NCBI RefSeq assembly: GCF_007474605.1
Contig: NZ_VHKL01000002.1
Location: forward strand, 310,001-374,000
Source: Rhodoligotrophos appendicifer
GTDB taxonomy: Bacteria > Pseudomonadota > Alphaproteobacteria > Rhizobiales > Im1
Length of the DNA stretch: 64,000 nt
Reading direction: 5' to 3'
The notes under the pieces: generated by a model
Databases searched by the model: none
Told to the model about the DNA's origin: nothing
What the model saw: only the letters and a program-made list of their open reading frames with translations
Part shown: positions 9,096 through 17,871 of the stretch, one piece after another
Layout: the number at the start of each line of letters is the position of its first letter
How positions within the stretch are numbered: position 1 is the first letter of the stretch
Translations under genes and position numbers: made by a program

Positions 9096-10276
9096 GCGGC
9101 TCCCTCCCTGGCGGCCTCGAGCAGGCGCCGGGCGATGACCAGTTTCTGGATCTCGTTGGTGCCCTCGCCAACGATGTAAAGTGGGGCCTCGCGGAAGAAG
9201 CGCTCCACCGCATAGCCCCGGATATAGCCGTAGCCGCCATGGATCCGCAGGGCGCCGGTTGCGACCTCCAATGCCGTCTCGCTGGCGAAGAGCTTCGCCA
9301 TGCCGGAGATCATGTCGGCGCGGCCGTCGCTCTCCTTGCGGCGGGCGGCCTCGTAGGTGAGCTGACGGGCCGCCTCGATCTTCGTCGCCATGGTTGCGAG
9401 CTCGAGCTGCACCGCCTGGTGCTCGGCGATGGGCTTGCCGAAGGAGCAGCGCTCGAGACTGTATCGGGTTGCGGCGGCAAGGGCCGCCTCGCCGAGGCCG
9501 ACCGCGCTTGCAGCGATCATGATGCGGCCGAGCTCCAATCCGTCGAGGAGCCAGCTAAGACCGCGTCCCGGCTCACCGCCCAACAGGCTCTCGGCCGGCA
9601 GATCGACATCGGCGTAATGGATCTCGCAGGTATCGACCAGGCCGTGCGCCATCTTTGAGAAATCGCCGCCGACCTCCACGCCGGCACGCGCCTTGTCCAC
9701 GAGCATCAGGCTCATGCCGCGCGACGGCTTCGTGGCCGCAGGATCGGTCCTCGCAAGGGCGAGAAGCACTCCGGCGCGGCGGCCATTGGTGACGAAGATC
9801 TTGCTCCCGGACAAGCGGAAGCCGTCGCCCTGGGGACGGGCGGTCGTCTGGATCGCCTGAAGGTCCGAGCCGGCGCCGGCTTCCGTGAGCGTCAGAGCGC
9901 CCCGTATGTCCCCGGTCGCCATTCTCGGCAGGTAGTGGTCCTGTTGCGCCGGGGTGCCGTATTTCGTCAGAAGGTAGCTGACGGTTGCGTGGCTGTTGAC
10001 ATAGGTGGCCAGGCTCGCCCAACCGCCGGCAAGGATCTCCATGATCCGGGCGATGGTGCCGATGTCGAGGCCCAGTCCGCCGAAGCGCTCGGGGATGGCA
10101 AGGCCGAAGAGGCCGAGGTCGCGGAGCTGCCCGACGAGATGGTCGGGATAGTCTCCGGTCGCCTCCAGGCTCTCCACATGAGGGGCCACCTCGCGTCCGA
10201 TGAAATTGCGGATCGCCTCCAGGACGGGATCGTCTCCCTGCAGATGCACGGTCTCAGGTGGCAGACCAGCCTCCAT
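9092..10276 (-). CDS. Acyl-CoA dehydrogenase
   Basis: A 394-residue FAD-dependent acyl-CoA dehydrogenase of normal length. Family signatures are ALTLTEAGAGSDL near residue 130 (FAD and substrate contacts), the C-terminal RIHGGYGYIRGYAVERF, and GEGTNEIQKLVIAR, whose Glu aligns with the catalytic base of the medium-chain enzyme. It introduces the alpha-beta double bond in an acyl-CoA and passes electrons to an electron-transfer flavoprotein, which is not encoded in this window. It overlaps the SDR gene upstream by 23 bases and the deacetylase-fold gene downstream by 4. The chain or ring specificity is not visible. Confidence 0.9.
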   Translation of the reverse strand: MEAGLPPETVHLQGDDPVLEAIRNFIGREVAPHVESLEATGDYPDHLVGQLRDLGLFGLAIPERFGGLGLDIGTIARIMEILAGGWASLATYVNSHATVSYLLTKYGTPAQQDHYLPRMATGDIRGALTLTEAGAGSDLQAIQTTARPQGDGFRLSGSKIFVTNGRRAGVLLALARTDPAATKPSRGMSLMLVDKARAGVEVGGDFSKMAHGLVDTCEIHYADVDLPAESLLGGEPGRGLSWLLDGLELGRIMIAASAVGLGEAALAAATRYSLERCSFGKPIAEHQAVQLELATMATKIEAARQLTYEAARRKESDGRADMISGMAKLFASETALEVATGALRIHGGYGYIRGYAVERFFREAPLYIVGEGTNEIQKLVIARRLLEAAREGAA

Positions 10277-11036
10277 CGATGGTGAGGGTCTGGCCGGTCA
10301 CATAGCCCGCCTTCTTCGAGGCGAGGTAGAGGGCCAGTCCCGCGACCTCATCCGGCTGCCCGCGGCGCTGGGCCGGGACGAAGCGCTTGTAACCGTCGGG
10401 ATCGGCGCCGACACCCTGCTCCATGTCGGGTCCGATCTCGCCCAGCACGGCCGCCGAGTTGGCGCGGATCTGGGTCTGGATGACGCCGGGGCAGATCGCG
10501 TTGACGGTAATGCCATAGCCCGAATAGGTGGTCGCCAGCTGCTTCGTGAGGCCGATCACGGCAAATTTCGAGGCGGTGTAGCTGGTGCCGTCGGCGCCGC
10601 CCTTCAGGCCGCCCACGGAGGACATGTTGATGATGCGGCCATAGCCCGCCGGCACCATGTGCTGGAGGGCGCGCTTGCAGCCGAAGAACTGGCCCTTCAG
10701 GTTGATGTCGATGACCCGGTCCCACAGGGCCTCCGTCGTCTCCAGGCAGGAGGCAAAGCCGTCGAAGACGCCGGCATTGTTCACATAGACGTCGAGCCGG
10801 CCATGCTTGGCCAAGGTGCCCGAGACCAGGGCGTCGACAGCGTCCCAGACGCTAACGTCGGTCTTGACGAATTCCACCGTGCCGGACACGGCGGACAGCG
10901 TCTCCCGCGCCTTGTCCTCGAGGATACCGCCGATCACGACGGTCGCCCCCTCGGCCGCGAAGGCCTCGACGATGCCGCGGCCGATCCCCGATTCGCCGCC
11001 GGTGACGATCACCACCTGCCCCGTGAATTCGCTCAT
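10254..11036 (-). CDS. SDR family NAD(P)-dependent oxidoreductase
   Basis: A 260-residue classical short-chain dehydrogenase. It shows the cofactor loop TGGESGIGRG near residue 12, the NNAGVFDG stretch near 86, and the active-site Ser plus the YTASK Tyr-Lys pair near residue 153. It probably oxidises the 3-hydroxyacyl intermediate formed by the MaoC hydratase; this follows from operon content rather than sequence. An ATGA overlap couples it to the FAD-dependent oxidoreductase gene upstream. The cofactor preference was not resolved, although the absence of an Arg after the glycine loop is compatible with NAD. Confidence 0.88.
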   Translation of the reverse strand: MSEFTGQVVIVTGGESGIGRGIVEAFAAEGATVVIGGILEDKARETLSAVSGTVEFVKTDVSVWDAVDALVSGTLAKHGRLDVYVNNAGVFDGFASCLETTEALWDRVIDINLKGQFFGCKRALQHMVPAGYGRIINMSSVGGLKGGADGTSYTASKFAVIGLTKQLATTYSGYGITVNAICPGVIQTQIRANSAAVLGEIGPDMEQGVGADPDGYKRFVPAQRRGQPDEVAGLALYLASKKAGYVTGQTLTIDGGWSAT

Positions 11037-12628
11037 GCTCGCTTCCCCAGATCCTGCAACACCACCCGTGCCGCGTTATGGCCGGGCACACCTGACACGC
11101 CGCCGCCTGGATGGGTGGAGGCGCCGCACTGGTAAAGCCCGGAAATCGGGGACCGATAGTCGGAAAAATGACGGGCCGGACGCTTGAAGAAGATCTGATC
11201 CATCGACAGGTCACCATGATGGACATGGCCGCCGGGCAGGTCGAAGATGCGCTCAAGATCGACAGGCGTCAGCACCTGCTTGTGGATCACGCTGTTGCCA
11301 AAGCCCGGGGCATAGGCCGAGATCGTGGTCATGACGAGCTGGAACAGCTCCTCGCGGGCAGCGTCGTCCCATTCCCGGCCCTGGAGCTTGTAGGGCACGT
11401 GGCCGCCAAAGATGCTCATGACATGCTTGCCGGGCGGCGCCACGGTGGGGTCGAACATGCTGGGGGCGAGCATCCACAGATAGGGCTGCTTTGCCATCTC
11501 GCCATATTTGGCACTGTCGAAGGCGCGCTCCAACTCGTCCACACTGGGGGCGATCACCACAGCTCCAGGATAGGCAAATCCAGGGCTTTTGCGGGTGAAG
11601 GCGCTGTAACTGGGCAGTTGCTCGACGGCGACGTTGATCTTGAAGGACGTGGAGGTGGTACGGAAGTTCCGGATGTCCTGGAGAAAGCCGGCAGGAAGCT
11701 GATCCGGGGCCAACAGCCTGAGGAAGGTGGTCTTGGCACTGGCATTGGCGATGACCGTCTTGGCGCGGATCGTCTCGCCGGATGCGAGCTCCACGCCGAT
11801 CGCCTTGCCCTGCTCTACGAGGATGCGCGTCACCTCAGCATCGGTGCGCGTCTGAAGGCCGAAACGTTCGCCGGATCTGGCGATCGCCTGGGAAATCGAG
11901 CCCATGCCGCCGCGGACGAGGCCGCTGGCCCCCGCTGCCGTGGTCTGGTCGCGCAAGAAGGGCCTGGCCAGCACATAGGCCGAGCCCGGGCTCTTCGGTC
12001 CGATATTGCCGCCGCTGCCGGAGGCATAGGAGCCCAAGACCGCACGCATCTTCTCGCTCTCGAACCACCGGGAGAGGAAGTCGTGGGCACTCAGGGTCAG
12101 CAGGTCCCAAATGTCGTAGAATTTCGAGCCCAGATCGCGGAAACGCCAGGCGAGGGCCGCACTCCTGGCCATGTCGCGGGCTTTCAAAGTGGTCGGATCC
12201 ACAGGCGTCTCGAAGAGCAGCTTCCGCAAATGCGGAACCAGGCTTTCCATGTGGTCGAGATAGCGGGGATAGGCTTCGGCATCATGGGGCGAGAACTGCG
12301 CGATCTCAGCGCACATTTTCTCGGTCTCGGGCCAGAAGACGATCCCCGTGCCGTCAGGGAATGGCTGAAAACCTGGGGAAGTCTCTATGACTTCGAGGCC
12401 GAATTTTTGCAGCTCCAAGTCGAGCATGATCTTCGGCTGCAGGAGGGTCATGACGAAGGAGGCAACCGAGATCTTGTAGCCTGGCCAGAGTTCCTCGGTG
12501 ACGGCCGGGCCGCCGAGGACGTGGCGCCGCTCGAGCGCCAGAACCTTCAGTCCCGCCTTGGCAAGATAGGCGCCGCAGACCAAGCCATTGTGACCGGCAC
12601 CGACGATCAGCGCATCGTAATCCGCCAT
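11033..12628 (-). CDS. PYROXD2/CrtI-like FAD-dependent oxidoreductase
   Basis: A 531-residue flavoprotein with an N-terminal dinucleotide-binding motif (IVGAGHNGLVCGAYLAKAG) followed by ERRHVLGGPAVTEE, and a C-terminal FAD motif (YQCGASTHPGGGVSGVPG). This pattern is that of phytoene-desaturase-related proteins of the PYROXD2 type, which occur widely outside carotenoid pathways. No carotenoid genes are nearby, so a desaturase or amine-oxidase-like role in the surrounding catabolic operon is more likely. The ATG at 12628 is chosen; an upstream TTG at 12634 would add two residues. A 73-base gap separates it from the NMO gene, so an extra promoter is possible there. Confidence 0.85.
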   Translation of the reverse strand: MADYDALIVGAGHNGLVCGAYLAKAGLKVLALERRHVLGGPAVTEELWPGYKISVASFVMTLLQPKIMLDLELQKFGLEVIETSPGFQPFPDGTGIVFWPETEKMCAEIAQFSPHDAEAYPRYLDHMESLVPHLRKLLFETPVDPTTLKARDMARSAALAWRFRDLGSKFYDIWDLLTLSAHDFLSRWFESEKMRAVLGSYASGSGGNIGPKSPGSAYVLARPFLRDQTTAAGASGLVRGGMGSISQAIARSGERFGLQTRTDAEVTRILVEQGKAIGVELASGETIRAKTVIANASAKTTFLRLLAPDQLPAGFLQDIRNFRTTSTSFKINVAVEQLPSYSAFTRKSPGFAYPGAVVIAPSVDELERAFDSAKYGEMAKQPYLWMLAPSMFDPTVAPPGKHVMSIFGGHVPYKLQGREWDDAAREELFQLVMTTISAYAPGFGNSVIHKQVLTPVDLERIFDLPGGHVHHGDLSMDQIFFKRPARHFSDYRSPISGLYQCGASTHPGGGVSGVPGHNAARVVLQDLGKRA

Positions 12629-12701
12629 CTCCAACCCATGAACTGTCTTTAAAGGCTTAAAATTCGACTATGAAGTCAGAATAATTGACGATCGCGGCGT
12701 G

Positions 12702-13745
12702 TCAACCGCAAAGGCCGCTTTTCGCCTTCAGCACGCGCTCCGCCTCGGCTGTCATTCGCGACAGGATGTCGCTTGCCGGGAGGATGTCGCGCACGAGACC
12801 CAAGCCTTGCCCGGCGGGCATCATGCCCTCGGCCAGATCGCCATCCTGATAGCCCGTCTCCACCCGCTGCCCGGCAATGGCATATTGCGCAGGGAAGCTG
12901 CGTTTTTGTCGGTCATCCTCGTGAAGTGCCGTCCAGTCGTTGCGCAGGGCGCGGAGGTTCTTGCCGGTATAGGCGGTGGTGAGCGTCGTGTCCCGGGCCG
13001 AAGCGGAGGTGACGCGCTGCTTGTAGGCGGGATGGCCAAAGGCCTCCGCACTGGCGATGAAACGGGTGCCGCACCAGACGGCTTCCGCTCCGAGACAGAG
13101 GGCTGCAGCCAGACCGCGGCCGTCGACGATCCCTCCGGCTGCGATCACCGGCGCCTTCACGGCATCGATCACCGTGGGCACCAGAGCCAGGCTTCCCACA
13201 TGGCCGGTATGGCCGCCGCCCTCGGCCCCTTGCGCAATGATGTAATCGACCCCTGCCGCATCAGCGGTGACGGCGGCACCGACCGAGCCGCACAGGGCCA
13301 TGACCTTGATGCCGCGCGCCTGGCAGCGCTCGACCACGTGGCGCGGCACACCGAAGGTCAGGACCAGAGCGGCAGGACGCGTTTCCAGGACGACGTCCAA
13401 CTGGGCGGCGGAGACGCCCGGCGTCAGCATGGGTTCTATGCCTGCGAGCTTTGCCCTCTGCACCGGGGGCAGACTGGCCCAGGCCTCGCGGGCGGCAGTC
13501 CATTTCTCCGCGTCCTCATCCTCGGGCGGAAAAATGTTCACGGCAAAGGGCCGGTCCGTCGCCTTGCGGATCGCCTCGATCTCGGCGCGAAGGGCCTCGG
13601 GCATGAAGGTGACGCCGCCGAGGCAGCCCATGCCTCCGGCCGCGCTCACGGCCGCCACCAAGGGCGCCTGGGACACGCGCGCCATGCCGGCGGAGAAGAT
13701 CGGATGGACGAGCCCAAAATCCTCGGTGACCTTCGTGGAGATCAT
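12702..13745 (-). CDS. Nitronate monooxygenase-type flavin enzyme
   Basis: A 347-residue FMN-dependent TIM-barrel enzyme of the 2-nitropropane dioxygenase/NMO family. Typical elements are HPIFSAGMARVSQAPLVAAV at the N-terminus, AAGGMGCLGGV, the FMN-phosphate region IIAQGAEGGGHTGHVG near residue 180 and APVIAAGGIVDGRGLAAAL. Many members annotated this way are enoyl reductases or other flavin oxidoreductases rather than nitronate oxidases, so the reaction is open. Its ATGA overlap with the citryl-CoA-lyase-like gene places it in the catabolic operon. Confidence 0.85.
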   Translation of the reverse strand: MISTKVTEDFGLVHPIFSAGMARVSQAPLVAAVSAAGGMGCLGGVTFMPEALRAEIEAIRKATDRPFAVNIFPPEDEDAEKWTAAREAWASLPPVQRAKLAGIEPMLTPGVSAAQLDVVLETRPAALVLTFGVPRHVVERCQARGIKVMALCGSVGAAVTADAAGVDYIIAQGAEGGGHTGHVGSLALVPTVIDAVKAPVIAAGGIVDGRGLAAALCLGAEAVWCGTRFIASAEAFGHPAYKQRVTSASARDTTLTTAYTGKNLRALRNDWTALHEDDRQKRSFPAQYAIAGQRVETGYQDGDLAEGMMPAGQGLGLVRDILPASDILSRMTAEAERVLKAKSGLCG

Positions 13746-14563
13746 TTCCGACCCCAGCCAGCCGATGCCAGGTCCTCCTCGAGGTCCTTGCGGCTCCGCG
13801 GATATTCGGCGATGGAGTCGGGGACGACACGGATGCGCTGCTTCGATTGCAGCTCTTCGGACACATGCGCCACGACACCGGGCAGGCTGGAGATGATTGC
13901 CACGCCGGTCATTTCGGGCGGGGTGAAGCCCATCTGGGCCAGAACGGCCGCCATGATGCCGACCTCGTTGATGACGAGATCCGGCTTGCCCGCCAAACTG
14001 ATGAATGCCTTGTGAACCGCTTCATACCAGTCGCAGGCGTCGCCCCAGACGCCTTCCGCGATCGCGGTTTCCTTCAGGCGCTGGGCCCGGGGATCGATGA
14101 CGCGGAAATTGGGATGACCCAGACCCGGTATGCGCTTGCCCTCAGACTTCAGCGCTGCCACCAGCTTCTCGGCCTGCGCTGCCATGGGCTCGCCCGAGGC
14201 ACGATAGACCGCATAGGTCTCGGTGATGAAGCGGCCTGCGTCGTCGGGTGCCAAAGTGTATTCGCCCACGGACAGGACCGCCGTCGCCATGCCGGCCACC
14301 ATGGAGGGGTTGCCGGACACGCAATAGCGGGCTGCGACGGTGCCGGGCTTCTGCAGGGAATAATCCAAGACCGAACACAGGATCGCGTCCATCATCCTGG
14401 CCTCGCCGGGGCTGGGCAGGCGCGCGCGGATCAGCAGAAAGCAGGCCGCCGGAAAGGGGAGCCGGCCCACGATCTCCTTCAGGGGATAACCGCGGACATA
14501 GACATCCGAGCTGTCGACATCGCTGACCGCAGTCGTCCAATATGGCTTTGCTTCCGACGTCAT
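13742..14563 (-). CDS. Citryl-CoA lyase/citrate synthase-family protein
   Basis: A 273-residue short member of the citrate synthase superfamily. The key motif IPGLGHPNFRVIDPRAQRL near residue 145 carries the catalytic His (GLGH) and the DPRA signature. Citrate synthases are about 370-430 residues, whereas citryl-CoA lyases are about 260-290 and match this length. The reaction would be a retro-Claisen or aldol-type cleavage, or its reverse, on an acyl-CoA. The ATG at 14563 has AGAGG 8 bases upstream. The open frame continues far upstream, but that extension runs antisense to the AMP-ligase gene and is not coding. It is the promoter-proximal gene of the eight-gene operon. Confidence 0.82.
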   Translation of the reverse strand: MTSEAKPYWTTAVSDVDSSDVYVRGYPLKEIVGRLPFPAACFLLIRARLPSPGEARMMDAILCSVLDYSLQKPGTVAARYCVSGNPSMVAGMATAVLSVGEYTLAPDDAGRFITETYAVYRASGEPMAAQAEKLVAALKSEGKRIPGLGHPNFRVIDPRAQRLKETAIAEGVWGDACDWYEAVHKAFISLAGKPDLVINEVGIMAAVLAQMGFTPPEMTGVAIISSLPGVVAHVSEELQSKQRIRVVPDSIAEYPRSRKDLEEDLASAGWGRK

Positions 14564-14628
14564 CCCGTCATCCTCTGGTTCGCCTCGGCTCATTTCCTGC
14601 CCAGACGCTCCCTCAGCGTCAAGCGCAA

Positions 14629-14655
14629 TTGACTGGGGAGACGAATTTTTATACT
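14629..14655 (+). promoter_or_regulatory. Sigma-70-like promoter of the acyl-CoA ligase gene
   Basis: TTGACT (14629-14634) and TATACT (14650-14655) are separated by 15 bases and end 31 bases before the ATG at 14687. The spacing is short for the consensus, so strength is uncertain. It lies in the 123-bp divergent region that must also contain the promoter of the minus-strand catabolic operon. Confidence 0.4.
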
Positions 14656-14686
14656 CATTGGACAGCTGTGAGCCGTGAAGGTCTCG

Positions 14687-16201
14687 ATGAACATATCCTC
14701 CCGCCTGCAGGCCGTCGCCGAAGGCACTCCCGACAGAATTGCCCTGCGCACCAGCGCCAAGAGCCTGACTTATGGTGCAGTGGTTCGCCAAAGCACGGCA
14801 CTTGCCGCGACGCTGGCGAACCGTGGTGTCCAGGCGGGCCAGCCCCTGGTCGTGCTCTGCGAGAATTCGATCGAGATCATGCTGTTCTATTACGCCGCAG
14901 CCCGGCTCGGCGCGGTCTTCGTTCCGGTCAATCAAAGTCTCAGCGCCCCCGAGGTGCGCTTCATCCTGGACCATAGCGGAGCCTCCGTCCTCTATCACGA
15001 CGAGGCTCTCGCCGACGTGGCCGCCGTCGCCGTCGAGGCCTCGCAGCGCTGCTTGATCTCGACTTTGTTTGCCAAACTGGATGAGACCACAAGGACACCG
15101 GCTCCGGAGCGAAATCTGGACCATGGTGACTTCCTGGTGATCTATACGTCGGGCTCCACCGGCATCCCGAAGGCCGTCGTCTTCGATCAGGCGGCCGAAA
15201 GTGCCGGAAACGACATGCTGGCGGAGCTCTGGGGCCTCAGCCCCCAGGACGTCACGCTGGTGGCGCTGCCCATGGGCTTTCTCTACGGCCTGTCCACCGC
15301 CGCGGCTGCGGCGCTGCAGGCCGGGGGGGAGGTGGTCATCCTGCGGCGGTTCCATCCGGGCGAAGTGCTCGGGGCTCTGCAGCACGCCGGCGTCACCCTC
15401 TTCCATGGCGTCCCGACCATGTTCGCCATGCTGCTCGAATATGCCGAGCAGAACGATCTCGATGTCGATCTCTCGGGCCTGCGGCTCCTGATCTGCGCCG
15501 GCGCTCCCTTGTCGGAAGAGCTGCGGCAGCGGTTCGCCAGCCGCTTCCACAAGGAGATCGATGATTACTACGCCTTGACGGAGGTCCGGCCCATCTTCGG
15601 ACGGCCGTGGACGGATCGCGATCCCGTGCCCAAGGGCTCGCTGGGCAAATTGGCACCCCGGGTCGAAGCACGGGTCGTGGACGGCGAGGGCAGGGATGTC
15701 GCCGCCGGCGCCCAAGGCGAGCTCCTGGTGCGGGCTCCCTCCATGTTGAAGCGCTACCACAATGACGAGGCGCAGACCCGGGCAGCACTTCGGGACGGCT
15801 GGTTCAAGACGGGCGATCTCAGCCGCCGGGATGCCCAGGGCTATTATTTTCTCACCGGCCGAATCAAGGACATCATCATCCGGGGGGGTGCGAATATTGC
15901 CCCCGTCGAGATCGAGGAGATCCTCAACAGCCATGAGGCGGTGCTGACCGCGGCGGTCATCGGCGTGCCGGATGCCAAATATGGCGAAGTGCCCGTCGCC
16001 TACGTGATCCTGCGGGGCCAGGCCTTCGTGACCGGCGAGGATCTGCGCCGGTCCTGCGCCGAGCACCTGGCCGAGTTCAAGGTGCCGGCGCAGATCGTCC
16101 TGCTCGACAGCCTGCCCTTGGGGAGTACCGGCAAGGTGGACAAGAAAGCATTGAAGCAGATGTGGCTCGATCGACCCGCCACGGCGAGGACCCTGGCATG
16201 A
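14687..16201 (+). CDS. Acyl-CoA ligase (AMP-forming)
   Basis: A 504-residue ANL-superfamily adenylate-forming enzyme. Motifs in order are the P-loop YTSGSTGIPK near residue 152, the YYALTE motif near 290, FKTGDLSRRDAQGYY with the GRIKDIIIRGG hinge near 400, and the C-terminal catalytic Lys in GSTGKVDKKALK. It activates a carboxylic acid through an acyl-AMP to the CoA thioester, which would feed the divergent dehydrogenase-hydratase operon. The substrate class is not readable. ATG 14687 is preferred over GTG 14675 because GAAGG lies 5 bases ahead. The stop overlaps the start of the oxidase gene as ATGA. Confidence 0.9.
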   Translation: MNISSRLQAVAEGTPDRIALRTSAKSLTYGAVVRQSTALAATLANRGVQAGQPLVVLCENSIEIMLFYYAAARLGAVFVPVNQSLSAPEVRFILDHSGASVLYHDEALADVAAVAVEASQRCLISTLFAKLDETTRTPAPERNLDHGDFLVIYTSGSTGIPKAVVFDQAAESAGNDMLAELWGLSPQDVTLVALPMGFLYGLSTAAAAALQAGGEVVILRRFHPGEVLGALQHAGVTLFHGVPTMFAMLLEYAEQNDLDVDLSGLRLLICAGAPLSEELRQRFASRFHKEIDDYYALTEVRPIFGRPWTDRDPVPKGSLGKLAPRVEARVVDGEGRDVAAGAQGELLVRAPSMLKRYHNDEAQTRAALRDGWFKTGDLSRRDAQGYYFLTGRIKDIIIRGGANIAPVEIEEILNSHEAVLTAAVIGVPDAKYGEVPVAYVILRGQAFVTGEDLRRSCAEHLAEFKVPAQIVLLDSLPLGSTGKVDKKALKQMWLDRPATARTLA

Positions 16202-17421
16202 ACCAGTCCCACAGCGATGTCATCGTCATTGGCGGGGGCGTGGTGGGCACATCCTGCGCCTACTACCTGCGCAAGGCCGGGCATTCGGTCAGGCTGATCG
16301 AGCGGGAGCATCTTGCCTGGGGCGCGTCGGGGCGAAATGCCGGTTTTATCTGGCTGAGCCTGCGGCCGGCCGGGGTGCAGCTGGACTTCGCGCGTGCCGG
16401 CGGCAACCTGTATCCCGAGATCATCGCGGATATCGGCAATGAGTTCGAGTATCGCCGCAATGGCGGCATGATCTACTGCTTTGCCGAGGACGAGCTGCAG
16501 GTGTTGCGGGAACTCGCCGGTCGACGCCGCGCCGACGGATTGGCCATGGAAGTCGTCGACGGCAAGACCGCGCGCGAGTTGTGCCCGATCCTGCCGGACA
16601 GCGTCACAGGCGCCACCTTCTGCCCGGAAGATGCCCAGATCTATACTCCGAAATTCGTCCAGGCGCTGGGACGCGCGGTCCGCGGCGCGGGCGTCGACAT
16701 CCTCGAGGGGACAGGCGTCTCGGGCTTCATCACCGCGGGCGAGCGGATCACTGGCGTGGAGACGACGGCCGGCCGGTTCACGGCGGACACCACCGTGCTG
16801 GCAACCGGGTCCTGGGGCCCCATGCTGGCTGAGACGATCGGACTGAACCTGCCGATCCGCCCGATGCGGCTGCAGGCCGTTGCCACCAAGCCCCTGCCGC
16901 CCTTGTTCGACCGCCTGCTCTACGGGCCGCTGGCGCTCAAGCAATATACCATCATCCGGGAGCTGCCGAGCTACCGCGAGGGCATGTTCCGCTCGCTTAG
17001 CGAGGAGGGTCTGCGCCATGTGGACCTGCTGGAATGCATGGTGCAGCGGCATGATGGCACCGTCATGCTCGGCTTGCCCATGGATTATCCGGGCTATGAC
17101 CAGACGGCGACGCTGGAAGGGGTCGGCATCACCGCCAAAGTGTTCGCCGAGCATTTTCCCCAGCTCACCCGCGCCGAGGTCGCGACAAGCTGGGCGGGGC
17201 TCCTGCCGTCGACGCCCGACAGCCTGCCCTATATCGGTCCCCTGCCGGGTCACGAGGGCCTGATCGTGGCCGCCGGCCACGTCTTCGGCAATGCCGCGGG
17301 ACCCATCACCGGCAAGCTCGTGGCGGAGCTGGTCAGCGGAGTGGCGCCGAGCTTCGACATGGCCCCGTTCAAGGTCGACCGGCACCAGGATTACGCACCG
17401 GAGACAGAACGTCTCTGGTGA
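16198..17421 (+). CDS. DAO-type FAD-dependent oxidoreductase
   Basis: A 407-residue flavoprotein of the glycine/D-amino acid oxidase family. The N-terminal Rossmann motif is VIGGGVVGTSCAYYLRKAGH, followed by WGASGRNAGFIW; the C-terminal FAD element is LIVAAGHVFGNAAGPITGKL. Relatives oxidise amino acids, N-methylated amines or hydroxy acids. It is translationally coupled to the acyl-CoA ligase, so the pathway substrate probably contains an amine or alpha-amino group. That fits the presence of an amidohydrolase-fold gene in the divergent operon. It is cytoplasmic by sequence. Confidence 0.87.
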   Translation: MNQSHSDVIVIGGGVVGTSCAYYLRKAGHSVRLIEREHLAWGASGRNAGFIWLSLRPAGVQLDFARAGGNLYPEIIADIGNEFEYRRNGGMIYCFAEDELQVLRELAGRRRADGLAMEVVDGKTARELCPILPDSVTGATFCPEDAQIYTPKFVQALGRAVRGAGVDILEGTGVSGFITAGERITGVETTAGRFTADTTVLATGSWGPMLAETIGLNLPIRPMRLQAVATKPLPPLFDRLLYGPLALKQYTIIRELPSYREGMFRSLSEEGLRHVDLLECMVQRHDGTVMLGLPMDYPGYDQTATLEGVGITAKVFAEHFPQLTRAEVATSWAGLLPSTPDSLPYIGPLPGHEGLIVAAGHVFGNAAGPITGKLVAELVSGVAPSFDMAPFKVDRHQDYAPETERLW

Positions 17422-17448
17422 AGCGACGCACTCCTTCGGACGTCCGGC

Positions 17449-17871
17449 TCAGCGGATGACGAGTACGGAACAGGTGGCGTGGCGCACCACGCGATCGGCA
17501 TTCGAGCCGAGGAGAAAGCCGGTCATGCCGGAGCGATGCGACCCGACGACGATCAAGTCGGCATTGAAGCGGTCGGCGCATTCCAGGACATGTTCATACG
17601 CGCTGCCGACGGGACTGGAGGTGGTCAGCCGGTCAAGCGGCAGTTTCGCCTCTTTCGCCATGTCCTGCATCGTCTCCAGCGAGGTTCGCTCCTCGTCCTG
17701 GTAGTAGTTCTTCGGCAGGTAGGTCAGAACAGCCTCGATCAGCAGCGGTCGCACAAAGATCATATGCAGTTTGGCAGTCGCCGAGCCTGCAAGATCTGCG
17801 GTTTGTCTCAACGTCTCTGCGGAGCGCTGCATTTCCGTCAGATCGACGGCCACGACAATTCTATTGAACAT
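17449..17871 (-). CDS. Universal stress protein (single UspA domain), end of the cco operon
   Basis: A 140-residue UspA-domain protein. It begins NRIVVAVDLTE and ends with the ATP-binding type motif VVGSHRSGMTGFLLGSNADRVVRHATCSVLVI. Its ATG shares one base with the TAA of ccoS (TAATG at 17871), so it is the last gene of the cbb3 operon and should be made together with the oxidase. USPs support survival under low oxygen or energy stress. The linkage here suggests a role in microaerobic growth; a specific partner is not evident. Confidence 0.88.
   Translation of the reverse strand: MFNRIVVAVDLTEMQRSAETLRQTADLAGSATAKLHMIFVRPLLIEAVLTYLPKNYYQDEERTSLETMQDMAKEAKLPLDRLTTSSPVGSAYEHVLECADRFNADLIVVGSHRSGMTGFLLGSNADRVVRHATCSVLVIR

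Noticed and set aside
11111-12652. 513-codon plus-strand frame opposite the PYROXD2-like gene
   Set aside because: Antisense to a gene with clear FAD motifs; no coding features of its own.
12685-12705. TTGAC/GTCAA dyad between the NMO and PYROXD2-like genes
   Set aside because: The spacer is 11 bases instead of 4 and it runs into the NMO stop codon.
13742-16066. A 774-codon minus-strand frame that includes the citryl-CoA-lyase-like gene
   Set aside because: The part above 14563 is antisense to the well-supported acyl-CoA ligase and has no protein-like motifs; the real start has a ribosome site at 14563.
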